13,275 nt of DNA, from contig JNEM01007616.1 of assembly GCA_000697335.1 (NCBI GenBank), positions 1-13,275 of the forward strand, written 5' to 3'. The position numbers and the translations under genes were made by a program. The notes below the pieces were generated by a model. The model was not told where the DNA came from, ran no database searches, and saw only the letters and a list, made by a program, of their open reading frames with translations. How positions within the stretch are numbered: position 1 is the stretch's first letter; every line of letters starts with the position of its first letter. Of the stretch, positions 1 to 7,808 are shown piece by piece. The DNA comes from Conidiobolus incongruus B7586. Lineage: Eukaryota; Entomophthoromycota; Entomophthoromycetes; Entomophthorales; Conidiobolaceae.

Positions 1-31
<31 letters not shown>
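1..31. repeat. (TA)n microsatellite at window edge
   Basis: The first 31 bases are an uninterrupted alternation of T and A (15 units plus one T), cut off by the window edge, so the full length is unknown. It directly abuts the left end of the mariner relic. Mariner elements insert at TA dinucleotides, so a TA run is a natural target, but TA runs are also common elsewhere in this DNA. Confidence 0.95.
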
Positions 32-34
<3 letters not shown>

Positions 35-50
35 TTTTTTTGATTAAAAA
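35..50. repeat. Candidate left terminal inverted repeat of the mariner relic
   Basis: A run of seven T followed by GATTAAAAA pairs, in inverted orientation, with the T-run and GATTAAAAA at 1171-1186, where two extra bases (GC) separate the two blocks. It sits 35 bp before the transposase ATG, a plausible place for a mariner terminus. Low complexity makes a chance match possible. Confidence 0.35.
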
Positions 51-84
51 ATTAACTTTTTAAAATTGGTTGTTTAATTTAATT

Positions 85-1118
85 ATGCTTAAACTAAATA
101 GTGATCATCAAAAGTTTTTTATTTTAGTATCAGTAAAACTTAACCATAAACCCTCTAAAATTATTTAAAATTTACAAGCAGCTTTTAATAATGAAGCATT
201 ATCTAAATTAACAATTTATTGCTGGGTAAATTACTTTAAAGCTAGGAGAGAAACTATTCAAAACCTGCTAAAATCTAGAAAACCAACTTTAACTGTTACT
301 CTTTTAATTGTAAATAGAGTGAAAAAATATATTGAAAAGTACCTTTTTATTTCAGCTAGAGAATTATCTAAGCACTTTAATATTAGTTTTACAAGTATTT
401 TATATATTTTAAAGTTTAAACTAAAATTAATAAATAAAAATGTAAAATAGGTACCTTATAATTTAACTAAAGCTTAAAAAAAGCTAGAGTAGCTATTGTT
501 AAACAAAACCTATTAAAATATTACCAGAAGCCTAGACTTTTACAGTGAATAATTATAATTGATGAATCTTAGATCCCTATGTATAATCTTTTACTAAAAC
601 ACAAATCAAGATGCTAGATTAAGCCAAATCAACCCCCTCTACAAATCCCTTTAAATAAACACTTTGTTAATAAGCAAATATTAATTATTGTAATAGATTA
701 TAATGGTATATGCTATTCTTATTTAGTTCCTAAAGGAAAATCAATTAATAGTAAACTATATATTACTTTTTTAAATAAAAGTATTTCTAATTAGTGTTCT
801 CAATATAATTTAAGAAGACCTATTATTTTGCATGATAATTGTAAAATACATAAATCTAAAGCTGTAAAAAACTTTCTAATTAAAAATAACTGGAAAAAAC
901 TACCACATCCAGTATATTCCCCTGATTATAACCTATGTGATTATAATTGCTTTAGGCAATTAAAAAACCAGCTTGCAGGAAAGAAAATTTCTGCAGGAAA
1001 ATTTAATTGGTTTGTGAAACATCAAATTTCAGTCCTTAATAAAAAGAACTGTTTTTTAGGTGTTAGAAGTTTGCCAAAAGTATGGCAAAAAGTTATTAAT
1101 AATAAAAGAAACTATTAA
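85..1118 (+). pseudogene. Mariner transposase, pseudogene
   Basis: From the ATG at 85 to the final stop at 1116-1118 there is room for about 344 codons, the typical mariner length. The N-terminal half keeps helix-turn-helix-like blocks (SARELSKHFNIS, then VPYNLTKA). The catalytic half holds the first Asp in IDES (codon 561), the second in HDN (834) and the third in CDYNCF (939), giving spacings of about 90 and 34 residues. A C-terminal block GVRSLPKVWQK matches the mariner tail. In-frame stops lie at 166, 448, 475, 546, 570, 615 and 792, and the frame shifts once in or near the A-run at 476-482. Each stop is one transition away from the expected Trp, Gln or Arg codon. The last 96 codons (828-1118) remain open. 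The copy cannot encode active enzyme. The mariner call is firm; the subfamily is not. Confidence 0.9.
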
Positions 1119-1170
1119 ATTTATTTTATATATTTATTTTTATATATCATATATTCAAATGTTTATTTAT

Positions 1171-1186
1171 TTTTAATCGCAAAAAA
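1171..1186. repeat. Candidate right terminal inverted repeat of the mariner relic
   Basis: The reverse complement reads a T-run, GC, then GATTAAAAA, mirroring 35-50. It lies about 55 bp past the transposase stop, as expected for a mariner end. The flanking GGGAA on the same strand may belong to the terminus too. Support is limited by the AT bias. Confidence 0.35.
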
Positions 1187-1196
1187 TTCCCATTAT

Positions 1197-1485
1197 TAAA
1201 AATGCAGAGTAATATTATGAAATAATCATCCAATATGTTTTAAAAAATTGAAAGTTTTAATAAGATTAACCTTATAATTACATATATTGAACTGATTGCC
1301 GATTATATATATTTCAAAACTAGTATTTTGTTGAATTTGGAGTATAAAAAGAATTTAATGATTAATTGAAGTATTCAATGTATTTGAAGGAATAAAATTT
1401 ATTAAATAATATTAAATAAATAATTAAATAAATATTGATGACTATAAATTCTATTAGAATATACAATTAATTAGCAACTGCTGTG
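1197..1485. other. AT-rich spacer, 3' flank of the helicase gene
   Basis: No reading frame or RNA gene is recognisable. The stretch probably holds the 3' untranslated region and polyadenylation site of the minus-strand helicase. A minus-strand AATAAA lies at 1398-1403, about 85 nt past the stop, but this hexamer is uninformative in DNA this rich in A and T. Confidence 0.5.
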
Positions 1486-3463
1486 CTAGTTTCTTGATCT
1501 ATTATATCTATCATCCCGGTTATTTCTGTTCCTTTGTCTGGCATTGGAGTATCCACTAAGCAAATGCTCAGTGCCATTGATTACATTTTTAGAGCCTCTT
1601 TTGATGAGCTTTTTCTTGTCTCTACTAATTTCAGTAAGAGGAGGCAAAGAGACGCATTCCTCAATCAATGCTTCTTGCTGTTGGCTCTTTTCAATAAGAG
1701 TGGCTGCTTCACGCTCGTTGACATCGAATACAATTTGGTCTTGGCCTTTGACTGGAATCATGTTTTTCAATTCGAGCATTCTGTGGTCAAATCCAAGTCC
1801 TTGGTAAATGTAAGTAGCAAGCTCCTTGGAGTGACCAAATTTGCCAATAAAGGTCTTCATATAAGGTTTGCCATCCACAAGGGAAAGGGAAGGCAACTTA
1901 AGCGATGTCATTTGTCCCATTTGATGGAGTAGAGCTGCTGTCACAGCTTTGGGGGTGGTGCTAAGCAAAGGGGAGTTGAGTTTTTCCAATTCAGCAGCAA
2001 CAGCAGATTCTAGCTTAGATAAATTAAAGCGAGGGACCTTGGCTAATTCATTTAAAAAATCTGGAATGGCCTGCTGAATTGAAGATCCTATTGAAGGAAC
2101 AGCAACTCTTTGGAATTTGAATCCAGCAACGCGTTCAATTTTCCTGATGGAGTCCATGTCATCGGATTGGGGATTGAACAAAGTGATACAAGTTCCCAAG
2201 TTGTTGGCTCTGCCTGTTCTACCAGAGCGATGAATGAAGGTCTCTGGATTCTTAGGCAATTCGGCTTGGATGACAAGCTCAACGTTGGGAATATCTAAGC
2301 CACGGGCGGCGACATCGGTAGCAATTAAACATTGGATCCTACCGGAGCGGAATCTAAGCAAACTTTGTTCTCTTGCTTGTTGACTGACATCGCCATGTAG
2401 AACGGAGCATACAACTTGTGAATTATTTTGGATAGCAGTACATAAAGTGTCACAGTCTGATTTTCTTTCAGCAAAAACGATGGCTCTTCCGTTTTTAGAA
2501 AGTTTGGTGGAAAGAAGATTACTAATGACATCAGCGCTATACTTTGGAGGACAGGCAATGGAGAGCTGGGTAACTGAGGCAGAGGCTTTCAAGGTTTCGT
2601 TACCAATCAAGTCAACCTTGACATAGTCTGGTTTTAAGTATTCCCTAACAGTTTTATGGACCCATTCGGGGACAGTGGCAGAAAATAGCAAAAATTGGAA
2701 AGGATGTCTGTTGGAAGCAGATGTAGAACCGCGCTTAGCTTCCTTAATGGCATGAATCAATTTTTCCAAATCCTTAGCGAATCCAATATCAAGCATATGA
2801 TCAGCCTCATCCAAAATCAAGGTTTCAATATCTCTAAATTCAAGCTCTCCTTTATCAAATAAATCTTGAACACGGCCAGGGGTGCCTACCACAATATCAA
2901 CGCCTCTGCGCAAAGCGTTAATCTGAGGATTATAAGAACTTCCCCCATAAACGCACAGGCTTGTCAATTGACGGTTAGCAACCATGGTAACTTCTTTTTC
3001 AACTTGAATAGCAAGCTCTCGAGTGGGTGCCAAAATCAAAGCTTTAGGATATCTGCTGTAGCTAGTTTTACTTTTAATCAATTTTTCAACCAATGGTAGA
3101 GCAAATGCCAAAGTCTTTCCCGTACCAGTTCCTAGCACACTGTAAATATTTAAACTATTTAATTATATAATATAAAAACTTACTTGCACGACCTAAGAGA
3201 TCTTTTCCTTCCACAATGGGCTCAAAGCAATGACTTTGAATAGGAAATAACTTGTCGAATCCCTTACTCTCTAAAGCTTGAAGAGTGTGACGAGACAAAG
3301 GTAGATCAGAAAGAACAGTTGGTAAAGATTCTGAAGCTTGAGTTTCCGGATCTTTCATTAAGGGTTGAGAGTAAAATCTTACATTGCTCCAAATTCTGGC
3401 AGATTTCAAATAAGGGAAAATCACTCTTGAAAGGGTGCTACCTGTACAAATCAAACTTCTCAT
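1486..3463 (-). CDS. DEAD-box RNA helicase with GUCT-like domain, probably mitochondrial
   Basis: This is an ATP-dependent RNA helicase, 641 aa, in two exons: 3463-3184 and 3131-1486, joined in phase 1 across a 52-nt intron. The join restores the Walker A motif ARTGTGKT, which the intron interrupts. Motifs in order: Q motif (FPIQ, Q76), I (93-100), Ia PTREL (129-133), Ib TPGR (177-180), II DEAD (201-204), III SAT (244-246), V ATDVAARGLD (364-373) and VI HRSGRTGR (394-401). Residues about 505-580 resemble the GUCT domain of the DDX21/DDX50 and plant RH3/RH9/RH53 group. The tail (624-641) is rich in Arg and Asn, as in RNA-binding tails. The first 37 residues have Arg but no acidic residue, and RFYS at 29-32 fits an R-3 mitochondrial presequence cleavage site. 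Mitochondrial RNA processing, intron splicing or ribosome assembly is inferred from this. The ATG at 3463 has A at -3. Helicase identity is certain; the location is probable. Confidence 0.93.
3132..3183 (-). other. Intron of the helicase gene, with tandem AG acceptors
   Basis: On the minus strand the intron opens with GTAAGT at 3183-3178 and closes with TGCTAG at 3132. A more typical-looking TTTACAG ends at 3140, 8 nt upstream. Only the distal AG keeps the reading frame and rebuilds ARTGTGKT. The proximal AG gives ATG-TGC-TAG, a stop three codons into exon 2. No strong CTAAC branch sequence is visible. Confidence 0.85.
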
Positions 3464-3585
3464 GGTAATATTATTCTAAAAAAGGAGTTGAAAATATATA
3501 CGTATATAACTCAATGTATTAATTAGATATTATATTCAATTATATATTATCAATTTAAAGTTAGGAATTATAAATTATCCGAATA

Positions 3586-3606
3586 TTTTAAGGAACTTCC
3601 TTAAAA
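3586..3606. promoter_or_regulatory. Perfect 10-bp-arm palindrome upstream of the helicase
   Basis: The left arm TTTTAAGGAA (3586-3595) and its exact reverse complement (3597-3606) flank a single C. It lies about 123-143 bp upstream of the helicase ATG. Its symmetry and core (GGAA, C, TTCC) would suit a homodimeric regulator. It is not a standard heat-shock element, because only one base separates GAA and TTC. Function is inferred from position only. Confidence 0.3.
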
Positions 3607-4817
3607 CTATTATTTATTATATAATCAATTGTGGGATACCCCTAAACTTGTAAATAATTTTATTGTTTATTTATCACCTAATTTTATTTGTAATATTTTA
3701 CTAATAGATATATTTTGTATAATTAATGTAGTATTTAAATTTCATATTAGATCTCTAGTTGCTCAATATATTATTTTTAATTAATGATCAATATATCCAT
3801 ATTAGTATTTTTTTATTAATATAAAAAATTGTTTTTCTTAGGAATATTCTGTTTAATTATCTTTCCATTAAATGTTTCATATTTCGATAATTTATTATAC
3901 AATAAGGTTCATGATTAAACTCTAAAATTTTTTAACATATCATATACTTAGCCAATATCAAAGGTGAGTAATATAAGATTCTTTTTATATTAAAATATAT
4001 AAAGTACATAATGTGTATAAATTCAGACTTGGTGATAAAATGAAAATTAATATTTTATACTATGATGTTATATATATTTTTAAGAAATTATGTCTCATTT
4101 GCTATTTGAATATTATCGTTTCTAATAGATTTTTTAATTAACATATAAATCCTCAGGTATCAATCAATCTATTTGATAAAAATTCTCTAAAATGCATAAC
4201 TATTAAACTATACAATGTTTAAAGAATTTATTAATAATTTAAACTAGTTTGAAATATTATGCACAAATTTGAAATGAAAATATATGAAATTCAATTATTA
4301 TAATCAAAGTATAATGATAATCATTTAATATACATGTTTTTTAAAATTCAACTCCAAATAATTAAAAAAAAATCATATAGTTTTTATAACTTTGAAGAAT
4401 ATAGTATAAGTAATTTATTTAAACTGGATTGGATGAAATAATTAGATTAAGAATATGAGTATTTTCTATTTTACTTTAATAATATCAAATGTAGTGGTTA
4501 TATTTCGTCAAATAGATAGAAATTAGAAAAAGATATTATCAAATGGGTTTAATATGTTTAAAATATTATAAAAATTCAATATTTTTCACAGATTATTATT
4601 TTAAATGGTGAATTCTAATAATATTGTTCATTATTTGAAGAAAAATTTGTTCAAAAAAATCAGTTGATTAATTAATAATAATTACAACTTGATATCTATA
4701 TTAACTGATAGATCATGTAATAGTGTTATAAAAACACAGATCATTTATTAGGCTATTTAAACTTAATAAATTAATATAAGTATAATAAATTACTAGTTGA
4801 ATAGTCATTTTGGATAG

Positions 4818-4835
4818 ATTATTATTATTATTATT
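4818..4835. repeat. (ATT)6 microsatellite
   Basis: Six perfect ATT units in intergenic DNA. No function is suggested. Confidence 0.9.
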
Positions 4836-6217
4836 CATGTTAGATAAATACTTCCGAGTAAGGTCTGTTATCGGAATGGATACTTAGATAGTTAAATTAA
4901 AGACTTGTTATTTTATTTATTACAATGCTAAGTTTATAATTGACCCAATTTTCTAATACAAGTAATAAGTTATAACACTAATAAAATGAAAGAAATCTTA
5001 AAACAATTACCCGTTAATCTAACATAATCAAAATTATTATAGTAATATAAAATTCTCATTTTCCTAAATTATTAATTTTTCTAATTATATGGTATATTAA
5101 ATTCTGACTATAATTCCTTATCTTTAATGTTTTTAACAAACTAAATAAGTTTTGATCTGTAGTAATTATGATAGTTGTTGAAATAATATAAAATATTAAA
5201 ATTATTTAATTTATAATATGATAATAGCAATTATAATGATGTAAATATTAATATTTATTTTTATTAATCTACAAATATTAATTTGAATTGAGAGGTGTAT
5301 ATTATATTTTATTAATTAAAAATTTCCATTAAAGATAATATTTAAATTATTTGCCAGAAATACAATTATTTATTATTAATTTTGAATTACTTGTTCAATC
5401 GAATAGAAGTTACTTTTAGTTATTTCAAGTTATCTGATTTCCAAATAAGGAAATTCAGCGATTTTATTAAATATGAATATTTGGTATATTATGATAAATA
5501 ATATTGATATTATATTGATTTTCATCTTACTTTATTTTATGACATATAAATTCAAAAATATTTAGCATTTAATAAATCTATTGAGTTTTAATATTAAAGT
5601 TAATAATGAATTCATATAGATATATATTTAATGATATTATGATAGAATGCTATTAACTTTAATATAATTTTAAGTTTAGCTTTACACTTTATTATCCAAT
5701 ATTAATAAAATAAATATAAAACTAAATTATACCATTAAAGTATATTATATTTTCAATAATGATATATATATATATTTTACTATTAAATATAACTTTCAAT
5801 ATAATAATTTTATTAATAGTATAAATATATTAAAAAATATTGTTAGAGATGGATAAGATAATTTTACTCGTAATACAAATCCGATAATCAGGTATAAATT
5901 TTACCTTATAAAATAAGTCATGATATGTGATGATTGATAAATTGGATATCTTCTTGTACAAATAGACATGATGATAAAAATGTGTGATATTCTGTTGATA
6001 TTTAAAACTTGTCCGAAATGGGCTAACTTATCAATATGAAAATTTAGTTTTAAATCGGTTGGATTTCTAATAATAAAATTGTGTAAATTATAATTTCTAA
6101 TTATATATTGGATCATGTCTGAATTTCGTAATTAGAATATATATGATTAAAAATAATATGGCAAAATAGAAGTATATCTAGATAAATAGTTAGTATGGTT
6201 TATTAATACAAGTGCAG

Positions 6218-6658
6218 CTATAGGGTTTTTGATTTTACAGTACTTGGTTTTTTGGGGAACTCTTCTTTGAATCTAGGTCTTCCATGATTTTGAGTCCGTA
6301 TATGAGCGTTCAAATGGTTCAGAGTGCTATATTTTTTATTGCAGTTTTGATAGATACAGTTATATGGTCTTTCCAGTTGGTGATATCTTCTTCTGGGCTT
6401 GGGATCTTGAGGCTTATCAAAGATTGAGATGAACGAAAATTTAGAGGGGGATTTTACAGATGATGTTGTTTCTATTGTCATTGTTGAATAACTCGGCGAT
6501 GAGCTACATGATTTCTCAGTGTATGAAGTATTAGACGTGTAATCAGGTATAAATATATCTAAGCCTAGCTCTTTAAGACTAGGTAAAGTTATAGGTTGCG
6601 TTATTTTGTTAAATCGACTTTGATATGGATGGTTTGAATTTGACATGATGGAATTCAT
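6218..6658 (-). CDS. Con7-like single C2H2 zinc-finger protein
   Basis: This is a putative transcription factor of 146 aa in one exon. The ATG at 6658 is chosen because the open frame further upstream begins with TTG, not ATG; a second ATG four codons in (6646) is also possible. One finger near the C-terminus reads C-X4-C-X12-H-X5-H, with Cys 101 and 106 and His 119 and 125 counted from this start. Its surroundings (KPRRRYHQLERPY before, KKYSTLNHLNAH within, NHG after) closely resemble the finger of the fungal Con7 family, in which RPRRRY, an ER.YKC start and YGTLNHLNAHV.MQ.HG are conserved from memory. The N-terminal 90 residues are rich in Ser and Thr and look disordered, with a short LPSLKELGLDIF block. 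The basic C-terminus could help DNA binding or nuclear import. Con7 regulates morphogenesis in filamentous ascomycetes; the role here is unknown. It has about 2.7 kb of non-coding DNA on each side. Confidence 0.8.
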   Translation of the reverse strand: MNSIMSNSNHPYQSRFNKITQPITLPSLKELGLDIFIPDYTSNTSYTEKSCSSSPSYSTMTIETTSSVKSPSKFSFISIFDKPQDPKPRRRYHQLERPYNCIYQNCNKKYSTLNHLNAHIRTQNHGRPRFKEEFPKKPSTVKSKTL

Positions 6659-6687
6659 TTTGCAGTTTACAAACTGATTCAATGGGC

Positions 6688-6698
6688 TATTTATATAT
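6688..6698 (-). promoter_or_regulatory. Possible TATA box of the zinc-finger gene
   Basis: The minus strand reads ATATATAAATA, with its downstream edge 30 bp from the ATG at 6658. If used at the usual distance it would give a very short leader and might favour the second ATG at 6646. TATA-like strings are frequent in this DNA, so the call is weak. Confidence 0.25.
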
Positions 6699-6757
6699 GA
6701 ATTATAAGATTACTCCTTTTAATATATGATGATAAAATATTATCAGCTTATATTGAC

Positions 6758-6941
6758 CAGGATTCAATTCGGAGTATTATCTAACATTAGTTAGACCCAT
6801 TTTCCTTTTATACTGAGCTAAATTGAATATGTCCAAACGAATTCCTGATTCTGGATGAGAATCATTGTATTTAGTCAATAAACTGATTAACTATTTGGAC
6901 AACTTAAACAGAATCCTGTTCTATTAACTGTACACCAGTTA
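6758..6941. promoter_or_regulatory. Cluster of inverted repeats upstream of the zinc-finger gene
   Basis: Perfect inverted pairs are CAGGATTC (6758-6765) with GAATCCTG (6911-6918), ATTCAATT (6762-6769) with AATTGAAT (6821-6828), and TGTCCAAA (6830-6837) with TTTGGACA (6894-6901). Local hairpins are TGATTCT with AGAATCA (6846-6864) and TAACTG with CAGTTA (6925-6941). The segment is 100-280 bp upstream of the zinc-finger ATG. It could be a set of operator dyads, a structured leader or the remnant of a small foldback element. Which of these is not decided by the sequence. Confidence 0.3.
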
Positions 6942-7126
6942 TGGAAAAATCGAAATTTAGTTAATTCTTTTTATCATTTAAGTACTAAAATTTTATATTT
7001 TTCACTATTGATATAACACAGAATTGTAATATAAATCAATTTTGCCATAATATTTTTAAGTTATTAAAATTGTATTACATTCAATAGATATTCTTGATTA
7101 TATATTTCCTCATTTAACATGACAAC

Positions 7127-7141
7127 TATATATATATATAT
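7127..7141. repeat. (TA)n run
   Basis: Perfect TA alternation of about 15 bases in intergenic DNA. Confidence 0.85.
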
Positions 7142-7207
7142 TTCATTTGTCAATCGTTTATTTGATTGTAAAAGTTAAATTATATATTTGTGAATAAACA
7201 CTATCCA

Positions 7208-7225
7208 ATATATATATATATATAT
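7208..7225. repeat. (TA)n run
   Basis: Perfect AT alternation of about 18 bases in intergenic DNA, about 70 bp from a similar run. Confidence 0.85.
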
Positions 7226-7784
7226 TAGTATATGATTTTGGGAAGTAATGAACATTTGAAAAATTGATTATATATTTACACAATGTTCACTATTTTTATA
7301 TTAAACACTTAAATATAAATTAGAATAATTATGAGGATGTATTATTTCGGATTAATATAATATAATTTTCCGAAATATCTAATATAGTAAATTATATTAG
7401 TTACATAGTACAAATTTATGTTATTATTCCAATTTTATTTTTATTTGGTATAATAATAGCAATTCAAAACAACTAATAATTTCATTTTGGCATTAATAAT
7501 TATATTTGATCTTTATAATTGTTATATTTTATAATTGTTTAAATATACCGATTAAATTATTTAAAGAAACAATTGATTTTACTTGATTTGATATATATGT
7601 AATAAATTTAAGACAGATAAATATGGTGTTATATTCAGAATCCAAAGTGTCGGTTTCCAATCGTTTGTTTAAAAATATTTTCAATAAAATTGATCCGAGA
7701 AGATAGAAGAAAAAGAAATACTGTATTAGGCAAAGTTCTCTATGATGCTGTAGCACGACAATACATCATTTTCATAGTTTACAC

Positions 7785-7808
7785 ATCGAAATATCGAAAT
7801 ATCAAAAT
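7785..7808. repeat. 8-bp tandem repeat, three copies
   Basis: ATCGAAAT occurs three times in a row, the third copy with G changed to A. It lies within the G+C-richer patch at about 7640-7850. No function is apparent. Confidence 0.8.

Larger units (their letters stand above)
32..1196 (+). mobile_element. Decayed mariner (DD34D) DNA transposon, nearly full length
   Basis: The element has a degenerate mariner transposase between weak terminal inverted repeats, about 1.16 kb in all, a little shorter than the usual 1.3 kb. Family assignment rests on the transposase: 34 residues separate the second and third catalytic aspartates, and the YSPD and HDN blocks and the LPKVWQK tail are typical of mariner. 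The outer boundaries are approximate because the termini are decayed. A candidate left terminus (35-50) and right terminus (1171-1186) share an inverted T-run followed by GATTAAAAA, offset by 2 bp. No clean TA target duplication can be proven. The many in-frame stops show that this copy is inactive. Confidence 0.8.
3464..6217. other. AT-rich intergenic region, no gene recognised
   Basis: I read both strands for conserved motifs, spliceable exons and tRNA-like pieces and recognised none. The right-hand end next to 3463 should carry the helicase promoter and includes a perfect palindrome at 3586-3606. An (ATT)6 run lies at 4818-4835 and a short (AT)n run at 5762-5774. Small inverted repeats occur at 4852-4876 and 5434-5458. 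A 71-codon minus-strand ATG frame at 6116-5901 resembles nothing I know. An unstructured RNA gene or a gene of very small exons cannot be excluded. Confidence 0.6.

Noticed and set aside
448-794. Alternative genetic code with TAG or TAA read as an amino acid
   Set aside because: The stops in the transposase would need TAG read as Trp and TAA as Gln. The host genes here end at TAA and TAG normally and contain no in-frame stops, so decay of the transposon is the better reading.
1534-3099. Several frames opposite or shifted within the helicase
   Set aside because: They are shadows of the strongly conserved helicase frame and carry no motif of their own.
3586-3606. Heat-shock element
   Set aside because: The GAA and TTC triplets are separated by one base instead of the required two, and there is no third unit.
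5434-5458. Hairpin CTGATTTCC with GGAAATTCAG as a terminator or RNA
   Set aside because: It needs a bulge, no gene ends nearby, and small hairpins of this size are common by chance in this composition.
5901-6116. 71-codon ATG frame on the minus strand
   Set aside because: It is rich in Ile, Asn and Tyr as expected from AT-rich non-coding DNA, matches no family I know, and has no convincing neighbouring exon.
6751-6780. Possible tRNA T-arm (GGATTCAATTC)
   Set aside because: No acceptor, anticodon or D-arm can be placed around it on either strand.
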